A stretch of 21,824 bases of DNA from JBBKWX01 sp037969175. GTDB taxonomy: Bacteria > Bacteroidota > Bacteroidia > AKYH767-A > JBBKVM01. Of the stretch, positions 7,488-15,708 are shown in pieces; positions within the stretch are counted from its first letter, which is position 1, and every line of letters starts with the position of its first letter. A program made the position numbers and the translations under genes. A model generated the notes under the pieces. It was given only the letters and a program-made list of their open reading frames with translations, did no database searches and had not been told where the DNA came from. Location of the stretch: NCBI GenBank assembly GCA_037969175.1, contig JBBKWX010000225.1, forward strand, positions 1-21,824, in the 5' to 3' direction.

Positions 7488-8603
7488 TTAAAATTTTACC
7501 GGTTGATCATTTGAAAGTGTTTCAAATCCAACACTGATAACAATATCATCCGGACTTAAACCATCCTTTATAAGAGCAAAGCCATTGTATGTAGAACTTA
7601 CAGTTACAGATTTTTTGCGCGCAATAAAACCTTTGCCTTTAGGCTCGGCAACCACTACAAACTTTCCTTCATCAGAACTCTGAACTACATTAATGGGCAA
7701 TACGATAGCTGAATCAACTTCCATATCAATGATCCGCAAAGCAGCTACCATATTAGGATTCAGCTGGACATCCTTAGGATTCACATCAACTTCAACATCA
7801 AAAGTTCTGTTCAGTTTTGAAATTACTTTTCCAACAAAACTTACTTTTGCTGAAATGGTCAGATCACGATCCGGAAAATAAATGTCTGCAATATCTCCTT
7901 TATTTAATTTTCCTGCATATGATTCAGGAACTTCAGCCTTCACTTTCATATTGCTCAAATTCACAACGCGGATAGCCGGCATTCCCGGAGCCAATGTTTG
8001 ACCTTCTCTGATCATAACAGCATCAACAGTTCCGGTAATTGAAGATTTGATCCTACTCATATCAACTTGTTCCTGAACAGATGCAAGACGTTTTTCAAGA
8101 CTTTCCTTGTTTGCTTTTGCAGTCATGAATTGAACTTCACTGCCAATCTTCTGATCCCAAAGATTTTTCTGCTTATCATAAAGTGCTTTCACCAGATTAT
8201 AATTAGTGCGAACTTCTTCCAAACTTTGTATCATGGCCTTATTATCCAACTCCGCAAGTAGCTGACCTTTTGTTACTCTATCTCCTGTATTAACCAGAAT
8301 ACGTTGTACCAGTCCGCCGGTTTGAGCACTCACATTCACATTCTCATCGGTATCAACATGAGCCTGAACTTCAACATAATGTTTGAAAGTCTGAAGACCA
8401 ACAGGAGCTGCAACAACAGCAATTATTTTTTCCTTTGAAGTAGTATCATTCGCATTTACTTCTGCTTCCAGAGTGCGAATTTGAACACCCAAATCCTCAT
8501 ATTGCTTTTTCAATTCAGCTAACTGTTTCGATTTGTCTTCCGCATTCCCACCACATGAGATAAGGAAAAGTGCCGCAAAGGCAAACAAGAAAAACTTTTT
8601 CAT
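7488..8603 (-). CDS. RND efflux membrane fusion lipoprotein
   Basis: This periplasmic adaptor links the RND pump to the outer-membrane channel. Starting at the ATG at 8603 it has 371 residues and a clean lipoprotein signal, MKKFF... with lipobox LISC (Cys17). The frame opens earlier (TTG 8624, ATG 8612), but those starts only add residues before the signal. After Cys17 comes a short coiled coil (about 24-50), then a biotinyl/lipoyl-like half motif (GLVQRILVNTGDRVTKGQLLAELD), a helical hairpin, the second half (SSITGTVDAVMIREGQTLAPG) and a beta-barrel domain. This is the order of the HlyD/AcrA family at normal length. The gene begins within 25 nt of the tolC stop, so the two are probably co-transcribed. 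Confidence 0.92.
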   Translation of the reverse strand: MKKFFLFAFAALFLISCGGNAEDKSKQLAELKKQYEDLGVQIRTLEAEVNANDTTSKEKIIAVVAAPVGLQTFKHYVEVQAHVDTDENVNVSAQTGGLVQRILVNTGDRVTKGQLLAELDNKAMIQSLEEVRTNYNLVKALYDKQKNLWDQKIGSEVQFMTAKANKESLEKRLASVQEQVDMSRIKSSITGTVDAVMIREGQTLAPGMPAIRVVNLSNMKVKAEVPESYAGKLNKGDIADIYFPDRDLTISAKVSFVGKVISKLNRTFDVEVDVNPKDVQLNPNMVAALRIIDMEVDSAIVLPINVVQSSDEGKFVVVAEPKGKGFIARKKSVTVSSTYNGFALIKDGLSPDDIVISVGFETLSNDQPVKF

Positions 8604-8625
8604 AATATTCATAATGATTAACAAA

Positions 8626-9972
8626 TTAACGGGCTAAAGTGCCCAAAGCTTTTTTAAGATCTACACTTGAAATCAATGCATCATACATTGCACTGTAATA
8701 ATTGGTCTGAGCCTCTTTTAATGAGGTCTCTGCGGTTACTACTTCCAGGTTGGAACCAACACCCTGTTCGTACTTGATCTTAGATACACGATAAATTTCT
8801 TCAGCCAATTGCATGTTTTCTTTTTGAATATTCACACTTTCCATGCTATTAATAAGCATGGTTCTGGCTCCTTCATACTGAAGATTCAAACCGTTCTCTG
8901 TATTCGAAATTTCATTTTCAACTTTTTGCACTACAAATTTACTTTGCTGAATACGCTGATAGCGCTGCATCCCTGAGAAAATTGGAATTGATAATTTTGC
9001 ACCTATCAAACTTGTGGCATACCATCTTCCATTTGAATCGAAAATATCAAATTTATCTCTTTGTGCTTGTGTACTCAGACTACCAAAAGCAACCAAACTG
9101 GGGATAGCACTATACCTGTTTTTCTTAAGATCGAGACTCATAAGTTTGTATTGTGTCTGCAACAGATCATACTCTATCCGTTTTGTAAAATCAAATTTCT
9201 CAGCAGTCAACCCTTCGGATAAGTTGATAGATTCAAGTCGATCACTCAACGATATAGCTTCTTTAACATCCATTCCCATTTGGAACTTCAACATGAGGTA
9301 ATTTAATTCTACCAGACGTTCAATTTTCTTTTGCTCTGTTTTAAGATTATTATGTGTTACCTGGATGCGGTTGTAATCTATCCTCTCAACAAAGCCATTA
9401 TCATACATGACTTTTGTATCATTCAGTAACTTTTCAATTCTTATGACATTCGCATCCAACAAAGATTTTCGCTCGTCGGTTACCAGACAGTTATAATAAG
9501 CCTTCATGACTTTTTCTGTAACTTCAATTTTTGAAGCACTGGTCATTTTCCTGCTTAAGTCCTGGTAGGTCCTGGATGCTTGCAGGCCTACGAGATAGGT
9601 GCCATCAAAAAGCAATTGAGATACTTCAATTGCTCCGGTTGCTGAATACTTTGTTCCAAACTTTAATCCAATGAATGTTCCCGGTTCACCACCAAAAAAT
9701 TCAGCAGGAATCAAAGATGTCGGCAGCTCAATGAAATTTTGTATTGTAGCAGAAGCATTGATCTGGGGTAATCCCATCCCTACAATTTCTTTTACCCGGC
9801 TCTTGGAGATCGCTTCATCCAATGCCATGTTTTTCATGTTGCTTTGATTTTGCCAGGCAAACTCTACCGCTTGTGTAACTGAAAATTCATTTGTGGTTTT
9901 TCCTTGTTGAGCTCTTCCAACCATAGTCAAGAGAGTAAATAGTATCATAAAAAAACCAAATCGGTAATTCAT
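8626..9972 (-). CDS. TolC-like outer-membrane efflux channel
   Basis: This 448-residue protein has an N-terminal Sec signal (about 1-22, ending GRAQ) and the twofold-repeated helical pattern of the OEP/TolC family. Each half has long amphipathic helices, and the C-terminal half carries the typical IKYEQGVGSNLEVVTAETSLKEAQTNYYSA segment (about 397-427). It forms the outer-membrane exit duct of the pump. It follows tetR by 18 nt and precedes the fusion protein, giving the order regulator, channel, adaptor, pump common in Bacteroidota. Confidence 0.92.
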   Translation of the reverse strand: MNYRFGFFMILFTLLTMVGRAQQGKTTNEFSVTQAVEFAWQNQSNMKNMALDEAISKSRVKEIVGMGLPQINASATIQNFIELPTSLIPAEFFGGEPGTFIGLKFGTKYSATGAIEVSQLLFDGTYLVGLQASRTYQDLSRKMTSASKIEVTEKVMKAYYNCLVTDERKSLLDANVIRIEKLLNDTKVMYDNGFVERIDYNRIQVTHNNLKTEQKKIERLVELNYLMLKFQMGMDVKEAISLSDRLESINLSEGLTAEKFDFTKRIEYDLLQTQYKLMSLDLKKNRYSAIPSLVAFGSLSTQAQRDKFDIFDSNGRWYATSLIGAKLSIPIFSGMQRYQRIQQSKFVVQKVENEISNTENGLNLQYEGARTMLINSMESVNIQKENMQLAEEIYRVSKIKYEQGVGSNLEVVTAETSLKEAQTNYYSAMYDALISSVDLKKALGTLAR

Positions 9973-9990
9973 AAAAAAACGTTTAAAATA

Positions 9991-10605
9991 TTATTCTTCT
10001 TCTTGTAATTGCTTGTAATTATTTACAAGTTTATGTCCTTTCAATGTGACAATGCCATATAGAAAATGCTCTAATAACTGGACATGAACTTGAGTTAATA
10101 AAAATTGAGATGGTGGAAATATCTGAGGATTGAAAGCCAGTTCTACAAGACTTATCCGCATTCTTGCAATGATCTTTACATCTAGTCCTTTTCTATAGAT
10201 CCCTTGCTCTATACCTGCAACCAGATTAGTCTCAACCATTTCCAAAATATGTTGGTCCTTGAATTTCTTGAACTGATTCCAGGCTTCAGGATAATATTTT
10301 TGCAAATCATAAAAAAGTGTGGGATTCATATTACTGAAAACTTTTATGATATGCTCGATCATCAGAATGATCTCATCAACGGCATCTTTTGAATCCTCCT
10401 TGATACAACAGAATTCCTTCTCATTCTTTTTTACTTCATCATTCATGAGCTGAAAAACTAACTCATCTTTGTCTTTAAAATATTTATAAATGGTCTTTTT
10501 TGACATCGCCAAATGCTTGCAGATATCATCCATAGTAACACTACGAATTCCATACTGAGCAAATAGCTCCATGCTCGATTTTAATATTCTTTCCTGAGGT
10601 ATCAT
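9991..10605 (-). CDS. TetR-family repressor of the efflux operon
   Basis: This 204-residue protein has a TetR/AcrR DNA-binding domain at residues 5-51. The helix-turn-helix is at about 23-42 (VTMDDICKHLAMSKKTIYKY), followed by FKDKDELV. The ligand domain (about 55-200) shows no recognisable specificity. As first gene of the operon it probably represses its own transcription and the pump genes until a substrate binds. The start at 10605 (MIPQERIL) sits about 10 nt after a strong -7 box, and a 30-bp palindrome covers the promoter. Control of this operon is inferred from gene order and that palindrome. Confidence 0.9.
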   Translation of the reverse strand: MIPQERILKSSMELFAQYGIRSVTMDDICKHLAMSKKTIYKYFKDKDELVFQLMNDEVKKNEKEFCCIKEDSKDAVDEIILMIEHIIKVFSNMNPTLFYDLQKYYPEAWNQFKKFKDQHILEMVETNLVAGIEQGIYRKGLDVKIIARMRISLVELAFNPQIFPPSQFLLTQVHVQLLEHFLYGIVTLKGHKLVNNYKQLQEEE

Positions 10606-10615
10606 TAATTGCTGG

Positions 10616-10646
10616 CAAAACTATGGAAACTTTTACTGTTTTCAAA
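10616..10646 (-). promoter_or_regulatory. Promoter of the tetR-tolC-MFP-RND operon
   Basis: On the minus strand TTTG (10646-10643), a 19-nt spacer and TAGTTTTG (10623-10616) match the Bacteroidota -33/-7 consensus in sequence and spacing. This is the best promoter in the window. The start site would lie within a few bases of the ATG at 10605, so the leader is very short. Confidence 0.7.
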
Positions 10647-10653
10647 GTTTCCA
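10624..10653. promoter_or_regulatory. Probable TetR operator palindrome
   Basis: Perfect 10-bp arms TGGAAACTTT (10624-10633) and AAAGTTTCCA (10644-10653) are separated by 10 nt. The palindrome spans the region from the -33 box to the edge of the -7 box of the tetR promoter, where bound repressor would block RNA polymerase. Location, size and symmetry fit a TetR dimer or pair of dimers. No experiment is implied. Confidence 0.7.
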
Positions 10654-10700
10654 AATGCAATTTTTAAATTAATTTACTATATCCTTGTTTTATAGCATTT

Positions 10701-10708
10701 TAACTTTG
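10701..10708 (+). promoter_or_regulatory. Candidate distal -7 box upstream of purB
   Basis: TAACTTTG matches TAnnTTTG but has no good -33 partner (TTG at 10685 is only 13 nt upstream). If used for purB it would give a leader of about 115 nt. Confidence 0.25.
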
Positions 10709-10803
10709 CTTCTGACAAAAGCCCTGAGAATACAGAAGGCATACTTATATACTAAATTGGTAGTTTACAAGCTTATATTGAAATAAGCCATCATTTGAAT
10801 TCG

Positions 10804-10811
10804 TATCTTCG
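10804..10811 (+). promoter_or_regulatory. Candidate -7 box of purB
   Basis: TATCTTCG is one base from TAnnTTTG and ends 19 nt before the ATG at 10831. Because it lies inside the longer open frame (TTG at 10795), it supports the downstream start. Confidence 0.45.
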
Positions 10812-10830
10812 TGCCTTCAAATCATATCAT

Positions 10831-12177
10831 ATGGATCTTACTGCATTGACTTCAATTTCCCCTATAGATGGCCGGTATCGCAAACAATGTGATTCATTGG
10901 CTCCATATTTTTCTGAAGCAGCATTGATCCGCTATCGTGTACTTGTAGAGGTAGAATATTTTATCACGTTGACAGAATCCGGATTACCGGGTCTTGAGAA
11001 GCTTACAGATAAAAACATTTCCGAACTCAGGAATATCTATGTCCGTTTTGATGTAGCGCAGGCCGAAGAAATCAAGCTAATCGAAAAGACAACAAATCAT
11101 GATGTCAAAGCAGTAGAATATTTTCTAAAAAATAAATTGGAAGAAATTGGATTAGGCAAGATCAAAGAATTCATTCATTTCGGATTGACTTCCCAAGACA
11201 TAAATAACACTGCTATTCCGCTTTCCATTAAAGAGGCAATGAAAGATGTTTATATGCCATTGCTGATAGATCTAAGTGCTGAATTAAATGCACATGCTGC
11301 AAGCTGGAGAGATATCCCTATGCTTGCCCGAACACATGGTCAGCCCGCATCTCCTACAAAGTTAGGTAAAGAGATTCTGGTATTTGTGGAACGCATTGAC
11401 AAACAAATTGAGTTGTTGAATTTGATACCTTATTCAGCAAAATTTGGTGGCGCAACCGGTAATTTTAATGCACATCACATAGCATATCCCGAAAAAAACT
11501 GGGTTGAATTTTCAAACCACTTTGTGACGATGAGTCTTGGTTTACATAGATCCCAGATCACAACTCAAATTGAGCACTATGATAATCTAGCTGCCATGTT
11601 TGATAATCTTGCAAGAATCAATACGATACTTGTTGATCTTTGCAGAGATCTCTGGACTTACATCTCCATGGATTATTTTAAACAAAAGATCAAAGAAGGA
11701 GAGATTGGTTCATCTGCCATGCCACATAAAGTAAATCCGATTGATTTTGAAAATGCAGAAGGAAATCTTGGAATTGCGAATGCATTTTTCTCACACCTTT
11801 CTGCCAAGTTGCCAATAAGCAGATTGCAACGTGATCTTACTGACTCTACTGTTCTTCGAAATGTAGGAGTGCCGTATGCACATACTATCATTGCTATTAA
11901 ATCTATACTAAAAGGATTTGGGAAATTGGTACTTAATGAAGATGCGATAAAACAAGATCTTGAAAATAACTGGGCGGTAGTTGCAGAAGCCATACAGACT
12001 GTACTTCGCAGAGTTGGATATCCAAATCCCTATGAAGCATTAAAATCTTTGACCCGCACAAATACAAAAATTAACAGAGAGACAATAAAGAAATTTATCG
12101 AAGAACTTGATGTTGATGATAATGTAAAGAATGAATTGAATGCGATCAGCCCTGAAACTTATACAGGAATATTTTAA
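10831..12177 (+). CDS. purB: Adenylosuccinate lyase
   Basis: PurB catalyses two steps of purine synthesis in the cytoplasm: cleavage of SAICAR to AICAR and of adenylosuccinate to AMP, releasing fumarate each time. The 448-residue protein shows the fumarase/aspartase superfamily pattern: SPIDGRYR at the N-terminus (10-17), TSQDINNTA (120-128), ARTHGQPASPTK (166-177) with the catalytic His169, and the signature GSSAMPHKVNPIDFENAEGN (293-312) with the catalytic serine loop. Length and motifs match the E. coli-type enzyme. The open frame begins at a TTG (10795), but the ATG at 10831 gives the family N-terminus MDLTALTSISPIDGRY. The gene is divergent from tetR, and its stop abuts the stop of the convergent glycosyltransferase. 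Confidence 0.95.
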   Translation: MDLTALTSISPIDGRYRKQCDSLAPYFSEAALIRYRVLVEVEYFITLTESGLPGLEKLTDKNISELRNIYVRFDVAQAEEIKLIEKTTNHDVKAVEYFLKNKLEEIGLGKIKEFIHFGLTSQDINNTAIPLSIKEAMKDVYMPLLIDLSAELNAHAASWRDIPMLARTHGQPASPTKLGKEILVFVERIDKQIELLNLIPYSAKFGGATGNFNAHHIAYPEKNWVEFSNHFVTMSLGLHRSQITTQIEHYDNLAAMFDNLARINTILVDLCRDLWTYISMDYFKQKIKEGEIGSSAMPHKVNPIDFENAEGNLGIANAFFSHLSAKLPISRLQRDLTDSTVLRNVGVPYAHTIIAIKSILKGFGKLVLNEDAIKQDLENNWAVVAEAIQTVLRRVGYPNPYEALKSLTRTNTKINRETIKKFIEELDVDDNVKNELNAISPETYTGIF

Positions 12178-13071
12178 TCAGATCACTTTATAATTCTTGT
12201 ATTCACCTATTCTCCACCCGGTATTCTTTTCAACCCAATGAAGTAGTTTTCCTTTCGGCGAAAACTTTGCTTTTGATGGATCAAAATTGAAAGTCCAGTC
12301 CTGAGCAGCGATCTTTTCTTTCATTAATTCAGGATGAGTACCTTTGAATTCTGTGAGATCATCTATATCATGAAAATCAAACTGCTCTGATTTATCCAGA
12401 TTCTCATTTAACCATTTATCATCATGCCAAAAGGAATGAAAATAATTGGCTTTTTTCTTCATGCTTTTTGGATCACGCGCATAGCTATAATGAAAAATAT
12501 CTGCATCCACTTTTTTTACTCGCAAAGGTCTTCCGCTATTACCTTTTAATTCATCACCCGGATTTGGATAAATTCTGAATCCTTGTGAATCTCTAAAGGA
12601 GCGTATATTTTTCCAATTTCTGATGATCCTCACTTCCGCTCTATGCCAGCGACGTGTGGTTCCAATGTATTTATATCCTCCGTAAAAATTCAAGAACCTA
12701 AACAATAATCCTTCAACCCGATCATCCTTATAATGCGCTTCCATAGCTGATCTTATTACCGGAATAGCGTCTTCATGGATCAGTTCATCTGCTTGAATAT
12801 GAAACGCCCAATCACCTGATATCTGATCTAAAGCAATGTTGGCTTGTTGTGCAAAGATCTTTCCGCCTTCCCTTAAATTATCATCCCAAACCGTATCAAT
12901 TATTTTCACTTTGGGACCCAAAGCAGCAACTGCCTCTCGGGTTCCATCTGTAGATTCTCCAACAGCTACTACAAGTTCATCTACCAGAGGCAAAATTGAA
13001 CTGAATGCTTCAAGAAAAGGATATCCATAAGTAAATCCATTTCTGATGTATGTGAAACCACTTACTTTCAT
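12178..13071 (-). CDS. Family 2-type glycosyltransferase
   Basis: This 297-residue soluble protein has a GT-A fold start of the glycosyltransferase family 2 kind: GFTYIRNG (5-12), DELVVAVGESTDGT (31-44) and a DxD-like QADE at 93-96 preceded by GDWAFHI. The WaaE/LgtF-like subgroup, which adds sugars to lipopolysaccharide cores, looks similar, but donor and acceptor are not readable. There is no signal peptide or obvious membrane segment, so it probably acts on the cytoplasmic face of the membrane. It lies 20 nt after the MsbA-like exporter gene on the same strand and is probably co-transcribed, which fits a role in envelope glycolipid assembly. There is no terminator between it and purB. Confidence 0.8.
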   Translation of the reverse strand: MKVSGFTYIRNGFTYGYPFLEAFSSILPLVDELVVAVGESTDGTREAVAALGPKVKIIDTVWDDNLREGGKIFAQQANIALDQISGDWAFHIQADELIHEDAIPVIRSAMEAHYKDDRVEGLLFRFLNFYGGYKYIGTTRRWHRAEVRIIRNWKNIRSFRDSQGFRIYPNPGDELKGNSGRPLRVKKVDADIFHYSYARDPKSMKKKANYFHSFWHDDKWLNENLDKSEQFDFHDIDDLTEFKGTHPELMKEKIAAQDWTFNFDPSKAKFSPKGKLLHWVEKNTGWRIGEYKNYKVI

Positions 13072-13091
13072 TGAATTTTTTATTTCAGAAA

Positions 13092-14912
13092 CTAATTGAA
13101 ATATTGCTTCTGATACAGATTTTTGTAAACTCCGTTCATAGACAGTAGTTCATCATGCGTACCCATCTCAGCTATATTTCCCTCATGCATCACTACTATA
13201 CAATCTGCATGTTGAACCGTTGATAAGCGATGCGCAATTACAAGACTGGTTCTGTTTTTCATCAGGTTCTGTATCGCATCCTGAACAAGTCTTTCAGATT
13301 CCGAATCCAAAGCGGAAGTTGCTTCATCCAGGATCAATATTGGAGGGTTCTTAAGCACTGCTCTTGCTATACTCAAACGCTGACGCTGGCCACCACTCAA
13401 CTTACCTCCACGATCGCCGATATTTGTGAAATATCCTTTTTCCATCTTATCAATAAACTCATGCGCATTTGCAATTTCAGCGGCTGCTTTTACTTGCTCC
13501 TCAGTAACATTGGTCATACCAAATGCAATGTTGTTGAACACCGTATCATTAAATAAAATACTTTCCTGATTGACAATTCCCATCAAACTTCTGAGGTCTG
13601 CCAGCTTGATATCCGTGATCGGAATACCATCTATTTTTATCGTTCCGGAAATGGGATCATAAAAACGAGGAAGCAGATCTGCCATTGTAGTTTTTCCTGC
13701 TCCGCTCTGCCCTACTAATGCAATGGTCTGTCCTTTGCGAATATCAAGATTGATTCCTTTTAATACAGGTGCATTTCCATAGGCAAATTGTACATTCTCA
13801 TATTTAATGGCAAGATCGAAACTTGGCTTAGCCAAAGCATTCGGCTTCTCAATAATTTTCTGTTCTGCATTTAATATTTCTAATACTCTATCAGCAGAAG
13901 CAATCCCTTTTTGGACATTATAAAATGCCTGAGCAAAAGATTTTGCAGGATTAATTATCTGTGAAAAAATTGCAATGAATCCAATAAACACGGAAGGATC
14001 CAACTCTCCGGTTCCACCCAGTACCAGCCTTCCTCCAAAATACATGACCACTACTAAAACAATAGCTCCAAGGAATTCACTCAGCGGTGAAGCAAGATCA
14101 CGTTTACGATACATTTTGTTCATCAGGACATTGAACGTCTGATTCGTACTTGCGAATTTTTTTCTTGAAAATGATTCAGCATTAAATGCCTGTATGATCC
14201 TAAGTCCACTCAAGGTTTCTTCGATCATGGAAATGAGTATTCCCATTTTTTCCTGGCCTTGTGCAGCAGCTTTTTTTAAGCTTCTTCCTATTCTGCCTAT
14301 GATCAAACCTGTCAGGGGCAGCAATACCAATACAAAGACTGTAAGATCCGGACTCATATAAAACAAGGTTGCCAGAAAGAAAATGATGGCAAAAGGATCC
14401 CGGAAAATAGCCTCGATAGAACTCAATATTGTCCACTCAATTTCTGAGAGATCGTTGGTAGTTCGGGCTATGATATCTCCCTTTTTTTCTTCCGAAAAAA
14501 ATGAAAGAGGAAGCACCAGGATCTTATCAAATACTTCCTGACGCATATCTTTCACAACGCCATTTCGGATAGGAGCAACGAAATACATTCCCAGATACCG
14601 GAACATATTTTTAAGAAAAAATAAAATAACCACCAGAAAACAGATCCACATCAAAGCCTGAACCCTACCTTCATTGATGATCACCTGACTCAATAAATAA
14701 TAAAAGGAGTCTGTGATGGAAGTAACGGAATAATCAAAAACCGGTTTCACTTCAACCAAAGGCTGGGTTCCGAATAATAGACCCAGAAAGGGAATCACCA
14801 ATGTTAAACTAACGACATTGAAAACTACTGCCAGCAAGTTAAATAAAATATTCAGGAGTGCGTAATTCCAATATTTCTTAACATGATTCGCAATCCAGAT
14901 GTAATTCTTCAT
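13092..14912 (-). CDS. MsbA-like ABC exporter
   Basis: This 606-residue half-transporter has an N-terminal membrane domain with about six helices (about 17-48, 83-105, 168-186, 190-207, 280-300, 305-325) fused to an ATPase domain. The ATPase motifs are complete: Walker A GQSGAGKTT (401-409), Q-loop Gln449, signature LSGGQ (505-509), Walker B ILILDE (525-530) with catalytic E530, and H-loop His561. Length and arrangement fit the MsbA/lipid A flippase branch of family B exporters, which moves lipid A-core across the inner membrane. Drug exporters of the same fold cannot be excluded. A -7 box lies in the 48-nt gap upstream, and the glycosyltransferase gene follows at 20 nt, supporting an envelope lipid role. 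Confidence 0.88.
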   Translation of the reverse strand: MKNYIWIANHVKKYWNYALLNILFNLLAVVFNVVSLTLVIPFLGLLFGTQPLVEVKPVFDYSVTSITDSFYYLLSQVIINEGRVQALMWICFLVVILFFLKNMFRYLGMYFVAPIRNGVVKDMRQEVFDKILVLPLSFFSEEKKGDIIARTTNDLSEIEWTILSSIEAIFRDPFAIIFFLATLFYMSPDLTVFVLVLLPLTGLIIGRIGRSLKKAAAQGQEKMGILISMIEETLSGLRIIQAFNAESFSRKKFASTNQTFNVLMNKMYRKRDLASPLSEFLGAIVLVVVMYFGGRLVLGGTGELDPSVFIGFIAIFSQIINPAKSFAQAFYNVQKGIASADRVLEILNAEQKIIEKPNALAKPSFDLAIKYENVQFAYGNAPVLKGINLDIRKGQTIALVGQSGAGKTTMADLLPRFYDPISGTIKIDGIPITDIKLADLRSLMGIVNQESILFNDTVFNNIAFGMTNVTEEQVKAAAEIANAHEFIDKMEKGYFTNIGDRGGKLSGGQRQRLSIARAVLKNPPILILDEATSALDSESERLVQDAIQNLMKNRTSLVIAHRLSTVQHADCIVVMHEGNIAEMGTHDELLSMNGVYKNLYQKQYFN

Positions 14913-14931
14913 TAGGGTTATTTTCAGCCCG

Positions 14932-14939
14932 CAAAGATA
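14932..14939 (-). promoter_or_regulatory. Candidate -7 box of the MsbA-like gene
   Basis: The minus strand reads TATCTTTG, an exact TAnnTTTG match, ending 19 nt before the ATG at 14912. The -33 element is weak (TTTA at 22 nt). It suggests that msbA and the glycosyltransferase form a unit separate from lutA upstream. Confidence 0.5.
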
Positions 14940-14960
14940 AGGCTTTAGGATTGATAGCAG

Positions 14961-15680
14961 TTAAAGGCCGGAAGCCAATACATCCGCTATATGCATAGTT
15001 TTAATATTTAACCCTTTAGCTTTGATATATGTTTCCATATGCATCAAACAAGAGGCATCCGTAGAAATAATAACTTCAGCCCCGGTTGCGATAGCATTAT
15101 CAACCTTTTGCTCAGCCATCCCAACAGCTATGGGTTCATATTTCACAGAAAAAGATCCACCAAAACCGCAACAGGTCTCAGAATCTTTCATTTCAATGAG
15201 TTCAAGTCCTTTTACTTTTGATAATAATAATCTGGGCTCATCTTTTATCTTGCATTCACGAAGAGCAGAACAAGCATCATGATAAGTTGCTTTTACTTCC
15301 AGTTTTGATCCTATTTCTGAAACATTTAATACTTTGACCAAAAACTCTGACAGTTCAAAAATGTTTTTTTGAATATGCTTAAATTCATTATGCATAGAGG
15401 AATTATGAAACATCTCTCCATAATAATTCCGGATCATTCCTGTACAACTCGCTGATGGAACTACGATATATCTATCATTCGGGAAATCCTTAATGAACTT
15501 CTCTCCTACTTCTTTGCAATACTCCCAATACCCGGCATTAAATGCAGGTTGACCGCAACATGTTTGCTCCGGATTATAATTCACTCCAACGTCAACACGC
15601 TCCAAAACTTTTACCATATTCATGGCAGTGTTAGGGAAAATCTGATCTATAAAGCAGGGTATAAAAATATCTACGATCAC
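14961..15680 (-). CDS. LutA/YkgE-like CCG-domain oxidoreductase subunit
   Basis: This 239-residue protein has two cysteine-rich CCG domains: C9, CCG at 41-43 and C79, then C137 (YHDAC), CCGFGG at 170-175 and C211 (DASC). These build the iron-sulfur or heterodisulfide-reductase-like site found in LutA (lactate utilisation) and in glycolate oxidase subunits. The length matches LutA. The start codon is GTG at 15680: it gives the family N-terminus MIVDIFIPCFID, and no upstream ATG is available. The A/G-rich GAAAAGAA just before it may help ribosome binding. The partners LutB and LutC are not adjacent; instead it follows a UMF1 transporter by 28 nt and hemE. A role in lactate or other organic acid oxidation is inferred from the family only. 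Confidence 0.85.
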   Translation of the reverse strand: MIVDIFIPCFIDQIFPNTAMNMVKVLERVDVGVNYNPEQTCCGQPAFNAGYWEYCKEVGEKFIKDFPNDRYIVVPSASCTGMIRNYYGEMFHNSSMHNEFKHIQKNIFELSEFLVKVLNVSEIGSKLEVKATYHDACSALRECKIKDEPRLLLSKVKGLELIEMKDSETCCGFGGSFSVKYEPIAVGMAEQKVDNAIATGAEVIISTDASCLMHMETYIKAKGLNIKTMHIADVLASGL

Positions 15681-15708
15681 TTCTTTTCAATTTATTTATC
15701 AATTTAAA

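Noticed and set aside
10795..10830. Twelve-residue extension of PurB from a TTG
   Set aside because: It contains a -7 promoter box, and the ATG at 10831 matches the family start.
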